A DNA stretch of 64,000 nucleotides from Diaphorobacter sp. HDW4A (GCF_011305995.1 NZ_CP049910.1:1736001-1800000); one strand, 5' to 3'; numbered from the stretch's first letter, positions 46,738 through 55,709 are shown. The notes: generated by a model from the letters alone, not told the origin. Translations and numbers: made by a program.

Positions 46738-47179
46738 GTTGTTTACTGCAACTGCAGGGCGGACCCGGACTGGCGCGCGGGCGGCGCACTGAAAATTCAA
46801 ACTGTTCGAGGCTACACGACTTATATCGTGCGCATAGTGGTCATTGTCGTTGATGAAGCCGTACGAACACCAGTGAATCGCCTGAATTGGGGCAAATTCA
46901 AACACAAGCTTACAGCGATGAACGCGGTTTCAGGGGCTTGCGCCGTCAACGCTACCCAATGTACGGACGTTGATCAAGGGTAGATAGCCTGACGTCAGTC
47001 AATACCGGCGCTTACAGCTGTTGTGGAGTGATGCAGGTCAAGACCGCTTCAAGTGCGTACCATAGCGGCGCTTTCACGAATCAGGGTAGCCGAGGGGCGG
47101 AGTGCGCGCAGAATGGTTGTGTTCCCGCTGCTCGATTCGAATGGCGTGATGATTTATCAAGAAGGACTAGAAGAGACCC
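46738..47179. other. Intergenic region
   Basis: There are 442 bases between two divergent genes. I see no gene. A 10-base palindrome CTGACGTCAG is at 46989-46998, and a purine-rich GAAGGACTAGAAGAG just upstream of 47180 may hold the ribosome-binding site for the next gene. Promoters for both neighbours are expected here but none is clear. Confidence 0.4.
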
Positions 47180-47710
47180 ATGACTGAACAAATTGCTTCG
47201 CTTCGCTCGGAGTCGCGCGCCGGCCTCGGCAACAAGGTGCGTGCGGGCCTCATGGGGCTGATGCTGATGACGCTGGGAGCTGCAGCCTCGGCTCAGGTCT
47301 ATGTCGGCGGCTCGGTGAGCGGCCAGATTGCGCCCGGCGTCTACGGACGGGTCGACATTGGCGGCGCACCACCGCCACCGGTGATCTATCAGCAACCTGT
47401 GATCATTGCACCGCCGCGCGTGGTTGTTCCAGGACCTCCTGTTTACATGTACGTGCCGCCAGGCCATGCCAAGCACTGGGGAAAGCATTGCGCGAGGTAC
47501 GGTGCCTGCGGCCAGAATGTGTATTTTCTGAGGAATCCGCCACCACAGTTCCATCACGCGCCGCCCCCTCCACGCCATGGGCGTGATCGTGATGATCGCT
47601 GGGATCGCCACGACCGTCATGATCGCGACCACTACCGCGATGATCGTCCGGGCCGTGGAAATGGTCACGGCAATGGGCACGGCCATGGTCGTGGTCACGA
47701 CCGCGACTGA
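47180..47710 (+). CDS. Secreted low-complexity protein rich in Pro, then His, Asp and Arg
   Basis: The protein has 176 residues. A probable signal segment is KVRAGLMGLMLMTLGAAASAQVY. A short region VYVGGSVSGQIAPGVYGRVDIGG (glycine-rich, beta-like) is followed by Pro-rich PPPPVIYQQPVIIAPPRVVVPGPPVYMYVPPGHAKHW. A tail of His/Asp/Arg repeats follows (about 130-176, HDRD and NGHGHG units). There are two Cys (HCARYGACG). The tail could bind metal or nucleic acid; there is no catalytic family. It is a Burkholderiales-style hypothetical, and function unknown. Confidence 0.75.
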   Translation: MTEQIASLRSESRAGLGNKVRAGLMGLMLMTLGAAASAQVYVGGSVSGQIAPGVYGRVDIGGAPPPPVIYQQPVIIAPPRVVVPGPPVYMYVPPGHAKHWGKHCARYGACGQNVYFLRNPPPQFHHAPPPPRHGRDRDDRWDRHDRHDRDHYRDDRPGRGNGHGNGHGHGRGHDRD

Positions 47711-47725
47711 ATCAACATTTTCTCG

Positions 47726-47746
47726 GTTCAGAGCAATGATCTGAAC
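47726..47746. repeat. Inverted repeat GTTCAGA-N7-TCTGAAC
   Basis: This 7-base perfect dyad lies 15 bases after the low-complexity protein gene and 60 bases before the dioxygenase ATG. No T-run follows. It may be an operator or a weak RNA hairpin. Confidence 0.35.
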
Positions 47747-47804
47747 ATGGAATTGATTCCACTTTCCCCGTTGGTTGTGGCTACAGGGTTTAAGCTTGGC
47801 TTCC

Positions 47805-48572
47805 ATGGCCAACGTCACTTTCTCCCCTCCTTATTCGCCTGCGGATCAAGTAGCCAATCAGCTGCGTGACCGCGGGTTTGCTGTTTTGCAGCCCAGCGAT
47901 GTTGCCAACTGGATCGGCTGCACCCTGGAAGAGCTGCTGGCTCTGTCTGGCGATTGGGCGGATCTGCCTCCGGATGAGTTTTTGAAGGACGGCGGACGCT
48001 ACCGCCGGCGTCGTCATTCCTGCTTTGTCGTGGAGGGTGGCAACTATGAGCGGGTGCCTCATCGCGCACACTGGCAGCCTGTGGAATACAACGCACTGCA
48101 TGGCGGCATGCAGCGCTGGTTTGCGCCCATCCAGGACGCGACCATAGCGCATACGGTCTGGCCGAAGATGATGTGCGCGCTCGCCCAGTTAACCCAGAAT
48201 GCCATTGCCCGCGATACCACGCCGCAGCCTTGGTTCATCGAGGCGCATCAATTCCGGATCGACACATCGGACGGCATTGGTCGCCCGACGCCCGAAGGCG
48301 CGCACCGGGACGGCGTGGATCTGGTGGCGGTGTTCCTCGTCGGTCGACAGGATGTGAAGGGCGGCGAAACCCGGATCTTCGAGGCTACGGGCCCCAATGG
48401 TCAGCGCTTCACCTTGACCGAGTCTTGGTCTCTGATGCTTCTCGACGATGCCCGCATGATCCATGAGACCACTCCCATTCAGCCGGAAGCGGCCGGTGGC
48501 TGGCGTGATACGCTGGTCGTCACTTGCCGCGCGGGGGATTTTCAAGCGGCCAAGGGAACGGATCGCGGTTGA
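47805..48572 (+). CDS. 2OG-Fe(II) dioxygenase family protein
   Basis: The protein has 255 residues from ATG 47805; an upstream TTG start is rejected. The iron site is H167 and D169 (AHRDGVD), with distal H220 (RMIHETTPI), and R234 (GGWRDTLVV) as the 2-oxoglutarate-binding Arg. This matches the 2OG-Fe dioxygenase family that includes amino acid hydroxylases (PF10014 type). Substrate unknown; a free amino acid is plausible. It follows the low-complexity secreted protein gene in the same direction. Confidence 0.85.
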   Translation: MANVTFSPPYSPADQVANQLRDRGFAVLQPSDVANWIGCTLEELLALSGDWADLPPDEFLKDGGRYRRRRHSCFVVEGGNYERVPHRAHWQPVEYNALHGGMQRWFAPIQDATIAHTVWPKMMCALAQLTQNAIARDTTPQPWFIEAHQFRIDTSDGIGRPTPEGAHRDGVDLVAVFLVGRQDVKGGETRIFEATGPNGQRFTLTESWSLMLLDDARMIHETTPIQPEAAGGWRDTLVVTCRAGDFQAAKGTDRG

Positions 48573-48709
48573 TGTGAGTCAATTCTCTATGTGGAGAATC
48601 GGAGCAAACTCACTAACAGCTTCGATACATTGATTGGGCACTCAAGGACTCTCTGTACGAATTTGCTCGTGCGGAGGAGTCGAAAGCCTTTTTAGCCTAG
48701 GAGAAATTC

Positions 48710-49150
48710 ATGTTTACCAATATTCTGATTCCCGTCGACGGCTCCACGACAGCGCTCAGCGCGGTTTCCAAAGCGGCTGGTCTGGCCAAGACCTTTGGCA
48801 GCAGCGTGACCGTACTCTATGTTGTTGATCCGTATCCATTCACCGGCGTCGGCGCAGACTTCGCCTATGGCCAATCGCAATACCTCAGCGCAGCCAGCGC
48901 CGAGGCCAATTCCGCGCTGGATGCGGCCAAGGTGGCACTGAATGAGGCCGGTATCGACAAGGTGATCACCAAGGTGGGTGAAGGGCATGCCATTCACGAA
49001 GGCATCATTCGCGCCGCCAAGGAAGTGGGCGCCGATCTGATCGTCATGGGCTCGCACGGGCGCAAGGGGCTGGAAAAGCTGGTGCTGGGTAGCGTGACGC
49101 AGCGCGTGTTGGGCGTCTCCGACATTCCTGTGCTCGTGGTGCGCGAATAA
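48710..49150 (+). CDS. Universal stress protein, UspA family
   Basis: The protein has 146 residues. MFTNILIPVDGSTTALSAVSKAAGLAKTFG is the Usp start, and IVMGSHGRKGLEKLVLGSVTQRVLGVSDIPVLVV contains the ATP-binding G-2x-G-9x-G(S) motif, so it is likely an ATP-binding subtype. These proteins protect during growth arrest, oxygen limitation or NO stress, often under Fnr-type control. GGAGAAATTCATG gives a good ribosome-binding site. It ends before a strong terminator. Confidence 0.93.
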   Translation: MFTNILIPVDGSTTALSAVSKAAGLAKTFGSSVTVLYVVDPYPFTGVGADFAYGQSQYLSAASAEANSALDAAKVALNEAGIDKVITKVGEGHAIHEGIIRAAKEVGADLIVMGSHGRKGLEKLVLGSVTQRVLGVSDIPVLVVRE

Positions 49151-49173
49151 TTCACAGCGTCCTGACCTTCATT

Positions 49174-49208
49174 CAAACAAAACGGCCCTTCGAGGGCCGT
49201 TTTGTTTG
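49174..49208. terminator. Strong bidirectional terminator
   Basis: A 16-base perfect inverted repeat CAAACAAAACGGCCCT / AGGGCCGTTTTGTTTG with a 3-base loop is flanked by A/T runs on both sides. It serves the UspA gene on the plus strand and the hemerythrin gene on the minus strand. Confidence 0.92.
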
Positions 49209-49240
49209 AGGGCTGAGCAATGCAGGCTGAACGAGGAGGT

Positions 49241-49753
49241 TCAAGTGCCAAACAGGCGGGACAGCCAGCCTTTTTTCTTGTTGCGCTGTTCCAGTTCTTG
49301 CAGGACTTCGGCCTTGATGCGCTGAGCTTCGGCGGATGGGCCACCTTGTTGCGCCATCCGCAGATAAGTCCGAGCGGCGTCCACATAGCCGTGGTCTTCG
49401 TTGCGGATATGGTTAAACAGCCAGCGCGACAGCATGCCGTGCAGTTCGGCTGTGACATCTTCTCCGGCATCGAATCGCGCCTGAAACAGCGCGACACGCT
49501 TGGCAAACAACTCGTGGACCTTCTTGTGCGGCCCCGAAAAAAGATAGCCTGCGTTTTCCATCAGCGCTTCCTCGAACACGAAGTGGGAGAGGGTGTAGTC
49601 CACCATCTCTCCGATCACTTCACCGAGCTCTTCCCGGTCGTGGGTCGTTCTCAGTTCGTGAAGCTTGTTGATGTATTCGACGATGCGACGATGTTGCTTG
49701 TCGATCTCATCAATACCCGTATCGAGCTCGGGCAACCAAACCAGCAAAGCCAT
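49241..49753 (-). CDS. Bacteriohemerythrin
   Basis: The protein has 170 residues from ATG 49753 with GGAGA upstream; a longer TTG start is rejected. All diiron ligands are present: H21, H57, E61, H76, H80, H115 and D120. Single-domain bacteriohemerythrins bind O2 or NO and carry or sense it in microaerobic cells, useful for a denitrifier. The tail EQRNKKKGWLSRLFGT is basic and may contact the membrane. An Fnr-like dyad lies about 57 bases upstream. Confidence 0.93.
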   Translation of the reverse strand: MALLVWLPELDTGIDEIDKQHRRIVEYINKLHELRTTHDREELGEVIGEMVDYTLSHFVFEEALMENAGYLFSGPHKKVHELFAKRVALFQARFDAGEDVTAELHGMLSRWLFNHIRNEDHGYVDAARTYLRMAQQGGPSAEAQRIKAEVLQELEQRNKKKGWLSRLFGT

Positions 49754-49809
49754 TGGGTTCTCCAATATCTGTGTATGGAGAAGTATTTCTGACTATGGGT
49801 GTTCGCATC

Positions 49810-49823
49810 ATGATTTAGGTCAT
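49810..49823. promoter_or_regulatory. Weak Fnr/Dnr-like dyad upstream of the hemerythrin gene
   Basis: ATGA-TTTAGG-TCAT has correct 6-base spacing and keeps TGA...TCA of the TTGA-N6-TCAA core, 6 of 8 positions. It lies 57 bases before the hemerythrin ATG. It may instead be chance. Confidence 0.3.
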
Positions 49824-49894
49824 GCGCTGTCGAAGATGGGCTTCAGTATTGGGATTGCATACCTATTTCAAGTTGATTGCCGATTGATTTATTG

Positions 49895-49922
49895 CACCTG
49901 CACTCAGCCATGAGTGCAGGTG
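49895..49922. terminator. Hairpin downstream of the Bug gene
   Basis: CACCTGCACTCA-GCCA-TGAGTGCAGGTG is a perfect 12-base stem. It has only a weak T run (AATAAATC) on the minus-strand side, so it may end or stabilise the Bug transcript. It sits 15 bases after that gene's stop. Confidence 0.6.
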
Positions 49923-49937
49923 ACTGTCCGTGAAGGA

Positions 49938-50936
49938 TCACTCGATCTTCACGCCGGAGGCTTCCACGATGCCCTTCCATTGTGTGTATTCCGTGTTCAG
50001 CAGCTTGCTGAAATCGGCGGGCGACATCGCGAGCGGCTCCGCGCCTTGGGCGTGGATTGCGGCCTTCATTTCGGGCGTGGCGAGCAGCTTGTTGATCTCG
50101 GTATTGAGCGTGGTCACGACGCTGGCGGGCGTGCCTGCGGGAGCCATCACGCCGTACCAGGTACTCACGTCGAAGCCCTTGTAGCCGGACTCGGCAATCG
50201 TCGGCACATCGGGCAGCGACGAACTGCGTTTGGCAGAGGTGACCGCGAGTGGGCGCAGCTTGCCGGACTGGATCTGGCCCATGGCCGATGGCACGGAAGA
50301 CACGAGCAGGTCGACGTTGCCGGCCAGCGCGTCCATCATCGCGGGGTTGGAACCCTTGTAGGGCACGTGGCTCAGCTTGATGCCTGCGGCTTTCTCGAAC
50401 AGGTCGCCAGCGAGGTGGATCGAGGTGCCGTTGCCGGGCGAACCATAGGTCACTGTGCCGGGATGGGCCTTGGCGGCGGCGATCACGTCGGCCAGCGTCT
50501 TGTACTTGGAGTTCGCGGAGGTGGCAATGATCACGGGCGTGTAGGCCACGTGCGCGACGGCGGTCAGATCCTTGGTGGGATTCCAGGGCAGGCTCTTGTA
50601 GAGCCATGGGCCGATGACGAGGTTGTCCTTCTGACCCATGACGATGTCATAGCCGGTGGGCTGGGCCTTGGCCACTTCGCCGATGCCGATAGTGCCGCCC
50701 GCGCCGGGCTTGTTGTCGGCCACGACGGTCCACTTGTTGGTCTTGCTCAGTTCGTTGGCGACGAGGCGCGCCAGAATGTCCGTGCCGCCGCCCGGTGGGA
50801 AGGGAATGACCAGACGTACGGGCTTGGTCGGATACGCAGCGGGAGCTGTCTGTGCGTGGGCAAAGCCGCCAGCGGCCAGAGCGGCCAAGGCGGTCGTCGC
50901 TGCAATTGCGGTTGTGAAAGTGCGGCGCATCATCAT
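49938..50936 (-). CDS. Bug/TctC-family periplasmic solute-binding protein (third copy)
   Basis: The protein has 332 residues from ATG 50936, the first of three tandem ATG codons, with AGGAGA upstream. The Sec signal MMMRRTFTTAIAATTALAALAAGGFAHAQ is followed by Bug marks VIPFPPGGGTDILARLVANELSK, VADNKPGAGGTIGIGEVAKA and HVPYKGSNPAMMDALAGN. Ligand unknown. It lies 127 bases downstream of bktB, perhaps linked to that fatty-acid or short-chain acid pathway. Confidence 0.93.
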   Translation of the reverse strand: MMMRRTFTTAIAATTALAALAAGGFAHAQTAPAAYPTKPVRLVIPFPPGGGTDILARLVANELSKTNKWTVVADNKPGAGGTIGIGEVAKAQPTGYDIVMGQKDNLVIGPWLYKSLPWNPTKDLTAVAHVAYTPVIIATSANSKYKTLADVIAAAKAHPGTVTYGSPGNGTSIHLAGDLFEKAAGIKLSHVPYKGSNPAMMDALAGNVDLLVSSVPSAMGQIQSGKLRPLAVTSAKRSSSLPDVPTIAESGYKGFDVSTWYGVMAPAGTPASVVTTLNTEINKLLATPEMKAAIHAQGAEPLAMSPADFSKLLNTEYTQWKGIVEASGVKIE

Positions 50937-51063
50937 GATGTGAAAGTCTCTCCTGCAGATGGAAAAAGGCCCCTTCTGGCAAGCCAGCGGGGCCTTGTTG
51001 TCGGACACCAGCGCGAATCTTAGCGCCTGCCCAGACGCAATAGTACTCGTGGTTTCACGAGTT

Positions 51064-52248
51064 TCACACGCGTTCGAAGATGGCAGCGATGCCTTGGCCG
51101 CCGCCGATGCACATTGTCACCAGCGCGTACTTGCCTTGGATGCGTTCGAGTTCGTGCAGCGCCTTTACCGTGATCACTGCTCCGGTCGCCCCGATGGGGT
51201 GGCCCAGCGAAATGCCGGAACCGTTCGGGTTCACCTTGGCGGGGTCGAGGCCCAGATCGCGGGTGACGGCGCAGGCTTGGGCTGCAAAGGCTTCGTTGGC
51301 TTCGATCACGTCCAGATCGTTGATGGTGAGGCCGGCCTTCTCGAGCGCCAGCTTGGTCGCGGGCACGGGGCCGATGCCCATGAACTTGGGATCGACACCG
51401 GCGTGCGCATAGGCCACCAGGCGCGCCATAGGCTTGAGGCCACGGGCCGCTGCCGTCTTGGCTTCCATCAGCACCAAGGCTGCGGCCGCGTCGTTGATGC
51501 CCGAGGCGTTGCCTGCGGTGACGGTGCCGTTTTCTTTGGCGAACACGGGCTTGAGCTTGGCAAAGTCGGCAGCGGTGGCGCCAGCGCGAAAGTGCTCGTC
51601 GGTCACGTACTGCACGTCACCCTTCTTGGACTTGAGCGTGACGGGCACGATCTGGTCCTTGAAGTAACCTGCGGCAGTGGCGCGCTCGGCGCGGTTGTGG
51701 CTTTCGACGGCCAGGTTGTCCTGGTCCTCGCGGGTGATTCCCCACTTGGCGGCGATGTTCTCGGCCGTCACGCCCATGTGGATGTTGTGGAACGGGTCGT
51801 GCAGGGCGCCGATCATCATGTCGATCATCTTGAAGTCGCCCATGCGTGCGCCCCAGCGGCTGGTGAGCGATGCGTAGGGAGCGCGGCTCATGTTCTCGGC
51901 ACCAGCACCGATGGCGATGTCGGTGTCGCCCAGCAGAATGGACTGGCTGGCGTTCACGATGGCCTGCAGGCCCGAGCCGCACAGACGGTTCACGTTGTAG
52001 GCGGGCGTGCCTTCGCCGCAGCCGCCATTGATGGCCGCCACGCGCGAGAGGTACATGTCCTTGGGTTCCGTGTTCACCACATGGCCGAACACGACGTGAC
52101 CGACATCCTTGCCGTCCACGTTGGCGCGAGCCAGCGATTCGCGCACGACGGTGGCGCCGAGTTCGGTGGGTGGAACGTCCTTGAGGCTTCCGCCGAAGGT
52201 GCCAATGGCAGTACGGACGGCGCTGACAACAACTACTTCACGGGACAT
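51064..52248 (-). CDS. bktB: Acetyl-CoA acetyltransferase / beta-ketothiolase BktB type
   Basis: The protein has 394 residues from ATG 52248. MSREVVVVSAVRTAIGTFGGSLKDVPPTELGATVVRE matches the BktB group of Burkholderiales. C90 (VNRLCGSGLQ) is the acyl-enzyme nucleophile, GHPIGATGAVITVKALHEL carries the catalytic His and CIGGGQGIAAIFERV the second Cys. It condenses or cleaves C4-C5 beta-ketoacyl-CoA and so serves short-chain acid use or PHA synthesis. An SDR follows upstream in the same direction. Confidence 0.92.
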   Translation of the reverse strand: MSREVVVVSAVRTAIGTFGGSLKDVPPTELGATVVRESLARANVDGKDVGHVVFGHVVNTEPKDMYLSRVAAINGGCGEGTPAYNVNRLCGSGLQAIVNASQSILLGDTDIAIGAGAENMSRAPYASLTSRWGARMGDFKMIDMMIGALHDPFHNIHMGVTAENIAAKWGITREDQDNLAVESHNRAERATAAGYFKDQIVPVTLKSKKGDVQYVTDEHFRAGATAADFAKLKPVFAKENGTVTAGNASGINDAAAALVLMEAKTAAARGLKPMARLVAYAHAGVDPKFMGIGPVPATKLALEKAGLTINDLDVIEANEAFAAQACAVTRDLGLDPAKVNPNGSGISLGHPIGATGAVITVKALHELERIQGKYALVTMCIGGGQGIAAIFERV

Positions 52249-52353
52249 GATGGGTCTCCTGTTGGTTTGATCGAAAAGAGGCGGTGAAAAAACGCGCCGA
52301 TCGCATGTAACCGGCAACTACGTATTCAGCTACGTATTGTGCAGCGCACCAAT

Positions 52354-53115
52354 TCAAATGTCGCGCACATCCGCGACAGGGTTTTCCCCATAGTCTGCGC
52401 GATTCAAGTACGCCAGCACACGCGCTGCCGCATCGGCTGGCGAAGTGAGCTTGCTGCCCGTTTTGAGCGCCTCGAAATTGCCGATGTCAGGGAAGTCTGC
52501 GGGATTCGCACCGCGCAGCTGAACTTGCATGTCGGTGTCAATCACGCCCGGGGCGAGCGAGCAGAGCTTGGCACCGTTCGGCTTGAGCGCTTCTTCGAGT
52601 GCGGCGCAGCGGGTGAACATGTCCATGCCGGCCTTTGCCGTGCAATACGCCGCCTGTGATGCCATAGGCTTGCGACCGAGGCCGGACGAGATGTTGAGCA
52701 CCTTGCGCGGGCTGTTCCAGCTGTCGGTGGCGACAAGAAATGCGCCGGCCAGCGCCATCGGAGCCTCAAGCCCCACGCGCATGGCGTTCTGCAGATCGGC
52801 TACGGCAATGTGGCCGAGCGGTGCGATGCGCGGAATCACGCCCGCGTTGTTGATCAGCGTGACACTGGCCCAGTCATCGCCATTCAGCGAGGAGAGCAGG
52901 GTGGTCAGGCGTTTAGCCGCTTCTTCGGGGTTGGCGAGATCCTGCTCCCATTGTTGCAACTGGTCTTCGTTGGTGGCGGCTTCCGCGAGCGCGTCGCTGG
53001 TCTTGCGCGCAATGCTGATGAGCATATGGCCTTCGCCGAGCAGTTGCTGGCCGATGGCAAGGCCCATGCCGCGCGAGCCACCAGTGAGGATGGTGAGATG
53101 TCTGGGAGAGTTCAT
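52354..53115 (-). CDS. Short-chain dehydrogenase/reductase (SDR)
   Basis: The protein has 253 residues. Its cofactor motif is TGGSRGMG (TGxxxGxG), NNAG is present in LINNAGVIP, the catalytic Ser is in NISSGLG and the Tyr/Lys in YCTAKAG. SPADAAARVLAYL and PGVIDTDM are typical classical SDR ends. It may resemble benzil/sepiapterin-like reductases, but substrate cannot be assigned. It lies 105 bases upstream of bktB. Confidence 0.9.
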   Translation of the reverse strand: MNSPRHLTILTGGSRGMGLAIGQQLLGEGHMLISIARKTSDALAEAATNEDQLQQWEQDLANPEEAAKRLTTLLSSLNGDDWASVTLINNAGVIPRIAPLGHIAVADLQNAMRVGLEAPMALAGAFLVATDSWNSPRKVLNISSGLGRKPMASQAAYCTAKAGMDMFTRCAALEEALKPNGAKLCSLAPGVIDTDMQVQLRGANPADFPDIGNFEALKTGSKLTSPADAAARVLAYLNRADYGENPVADVRDI

Positions 53116-53381
53116 GCGCTGATCTTAAGAGGAATACGGACGTTCGCCGCGCCACGGGGTCCGCAACAGCAACAGCATTCCGTCAACGAAAAATGTCCGC
53201 TTTCAAGCGCTTCTGAACTGTTCACGGACACTGAAGTCCAAGCAGGACAACGGTTCAGGCTTGCATTCGGCTTTTGGGCCTGAGCAGAATTTAGGCTGAG
53301 AGATCCGCATAGGAGCGCCGCGAACAGAAGTCTCGGCGTGCTCGGAGCGAGCAGATGGGCACGGCCAGGCTGCTTCGTCAT
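53112..53381 (-). CDS. Small hypothetical with signal-like N-terminus overlapping the SDR start
   Basis: The frame has 89 residues. It begins MTKQPGRAHLLAPSTPRLLFAALLCGSLSLNSAQA, which resembles a signal peptide, and contains ECCCCCGPRG. Its TGA overlaps the SDR ATG by four bases. There is no clear family, and composition and position next to decayed sequence suggest it may be chance or a remnant. Confidence 0.25.
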   Translation of the reverse strand: MTKQPGRAHLLAPSTPRLLFAALLCGSLSLNSAQAQKPNASLNRCPAWTSVSVNSSEALESGHFSLTECCCCCGPRGAANVRIPLKISA

Positions 53382-53502
53382 CCCGACTTCGTCATCCCAA
53401 GGCGGATGTGCGTTGACAGGTGGCAAAGATCGCCAGCACAACGGCAAGGCCCAAGTGGACCCGGCGAATTCGGCACAAGGGCCTTGGTCGAGGCTGCGCT
53501 AA

Positions 53503-54141
53503 GTGGTCGACACGCCGGTGGGATCTACCGGCGCTGTGCTCGATGGTGCGCCGATCGACGACGGCGGACGGTCATGGCGCATGCTCTACCTGCAGCCGCC
53601 CCTTGTGGCCGAACTGACCGCCGACATCGCCGAAGGATGGACGGCGTCTGCCGTCGAGTTCACCCAGCCCACGGTCAGCAACAGGTTCATGGCAGGCCGT
53701 TTCCGGAAACTTTTCCAGGCGATGACTGCGGGCGGTACAGACCCCGATGCACTGGAGGCAGACGAGACGCTGCTGCTCTTGCTGAGTGGCTTGTTGCAGG
53801 CGAGGAATGGAGCGCTGAGGTCGGTGCCGGCCGGAATCGCTTCGGCGCGCACGCTGATCGACGACGACCCCGCCGCAGCACTGACCCTCACCGCCTTGGC
53901 CCGAGAAGCCAGGCTCAGCCGCTACCAGTTCTTGCGTGCATTCCACCGAGTGACCGGCTTGACGCCCCATGCCTACCTCATGCAGCGGCGCATTCATCGG
54001 GCGCGCCAACTGATTGATCGCGGTGTGCCGCTCGTCGAGGCGGCTGCCGACAGCGGCTTCTCCGATCAGAGCCACATGACGCGGCTGTTCGTGCGCAGCT
54101 TCGGCATGGCACCGGGCATTTACGCCAAGGCCGTTGGCTGA
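53503..54141 (+). pseudogene. AraC-family regulator, 5'-truncated
   Basis: The frame of 212 codons starts at GTG 53503. The C-terminal helix-turn-helix is intact (LTALAREARLSRYQFLRAFHRVTGLTPHAYLMQRRIHRARQLI, then GFSDQSHMTRLFVRSFGMAPG). The effector domain is short: the N-terminal cupin-like part typical of 270-300 residue members is missing, and upstream sequence does not continue it in another frame that I can see. It may be a remnant or a short regulator with an alternative start. Confidence 0.6.
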
Positions 54142-54234
54142 GTCCAACTGCCTGCAATTTCATTCAAGACGGCCAGGCGGCCGCAGGCGAGGATCGGGGC
54201 TGAATTCATTCCCCTTTTTGTCTAAGGCCCGATC

Positions 54235-54615
54235 TTGCGGTTCACCTACGCACCCAGCATTCACCGCGACTTCCCGGAACTCGCCACACGCGTTCTTAGC
54301 GTGGAGGGCTTGACTCCCAATGCGCCAGTCGCAGACCCTGTCGCCCGCTTCATCGCCATGGCCCAGCAACGCATCGCACACTCAACCGAGAGCGACCTGC
54401 CGGAGATCCAGGCTTGGCGGCGCGCTTTCGGGAAGATGGGACTGAAACCGACCCAGTACCGCTGCGCCGCCGAAGCGCTTCTTCGCCGGCTTCGCAAGGA
54501 AGGCGCCTTGCTTGCCTGCGTTCTTTCGCGTCCCGCTGTTCTCAAATGGATGCGACGGGGCTTCGCAGCGGCTTTCGTCGGGCTTGGGGTCAAGCTGGCC
54601 TTGATTCAGCGATAG
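54235..54615 (+). pseudogene. B3/B4 tRNA-binding-domain protein, truncated
   Basis: Residues 1-90 match the N-terminal part of the B3/B4-domain proteins (AFGKMGLKPTQYRCAAEALLRRLRKEG), including the conserved GMKPTRYRSS-like segment. Those proteins have about 220-240 residues. Here homology stops at residue about 92, and the rest (ACVLSRPAVLKWMRRGF) looks unrelated. The start is a TTG at 54235. An AraC gene just upstream is a common partner in intact versions. Confidence 0.6.
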
Positions 54616-54992
54616 GGGTGAGTTCATCGTGACCATCACATCGCTTGCACATCGCAGGAGCGAGGCAGGTGTAGGGTCTGAACGGTCTTCGGCGGCGATT
54701 GATTCTTCGAATCGGGCCGTGGAATTCATCGACCGCTAACTGCACTGCCAATTCGCGGAGAAACACAATCGCTACGTTCCGATCACGCCTGTATGCGTAC
54801 TCGACGTCGTAGGTCGGCCATGTGTCGTGGATGACACGGCCGCCTGCGGTCTGATGGCGTTGCGTGAGACGCCCAATCGCCTTGCTGGTCGGCTGGGAGG
54901 CAAGCCGGGTCGGTATGACCGGACTTGTGACTTGCCCGGGTCATACATATACATGCTTGCGCCTGCTTGAGAGCGGAGGTGTGTTGAGCGAA
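54616..54992. other. Degraded sequence between the B3/B4 remnant and livF
   Basis: There are 377 bases without a gene I can support. An open stretch without a start (about 54741-54970, plus strand) reads FAEKHNRYVPITP and AACGLMALRETPNRLAGRLGG before a stop. It looks like part of an old reading frame, but no family was recognised. Confidence 0.4.
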
Positions 54993-55709
54993 TCAAGCCC
55001 CCAAATACGCCTTTCGCACATCCGCATTGGTCAACAGCGCCTGACCCGAGTCTTCCAGCACGACCTTGCCGGTTTCCAGCACGTAACCACGATCCGCGAT
55101 CTGCAGGGCGCGGTTGGCGTTCTGCTCGACGAGGAACACGGTCACGCCGTTGGCGCGGATGGTCTGGATGATCTCGAAGATCTGCGCGATGATCAGCGGG
55201 GCAAGGCCCAGCGTCGGCTCATCAAGCAGCAGCAGGCGCGGCTTGCTCATGAGCGCGCGGCCGATGGCGAGCATCTGTTGCTCACCGCCGGACATCGTGC
55301 CCGAGCGCTGGCCCGAACGTTCACGCAGGCGTGGGAACAGTTTGAAGACATGCTCGATGCCATCGGCGATTTCCGACTTGTTCAGAAAGAAGCCGCCCAT
55401 CTTGAGGTTTTCCTCGACGGTCAGATCCTTGAACACTCGGCGGCCTTCCGGCGAGATGGCGATGCCCCTGCGCATGATGTGGTGGGTGGACATCTGGGTG
55501 ATGTCCTCGCCCTCGAACAGGATCTTGCCGCCGCTCGCGCGCGGGTTGCCGCACACGGTCATCAACAGCGAGGTCTTGCCTGCGCCGTTGCTGCCGATCA
55601 GCGTGACGATCTCGCCCTGATTGACGTGCAGGCTCACCTTGTTGACGGCGCAGATCGCGCCGTAGTGCGTGGAGACCTGCTCCAGTTGCAACATGTGTTT
55701 GGCGCTCAT
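54993..55709 (-). CDS. livF: Branched-chain amino acid ABC transporter ATPase LivF
   Basis: The protein has 238 residues from ATG 55709. Walker A GSNGAGKTS is at 39-47, the signature is SGGEQQMLAIGRAL and Walker B LLLLDEPTLGLAP. This is the LivF type, with SPEGRRVFKDLTVEENL. It powers uptake together with LivG. It is the last gene of the livK-H-M-G-F series, 1 base after livG. Confidence 0.95.
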   Translation of the reverse strand: MSAKHMLQLEQVSTHYGAICAVNKVSLHVNQGEIVTLIGSNGAGKTSLLMTVCGNPRASGGKILFEGEDITQMSTHHIMRRGIAISPEGRRVFKDLTVEENLKMGGFFLNKSEIADGIEHVFKLFPRLRERSGQRSGTMSGGEQQMLAIGRALMSKPRLLLLDEPTLGLAPLIIAQIFEIIQTIRANGVTVFLVEQNANRALQIADRGYVLETGKVVLEDSGQALLTNADVRKAYLGA

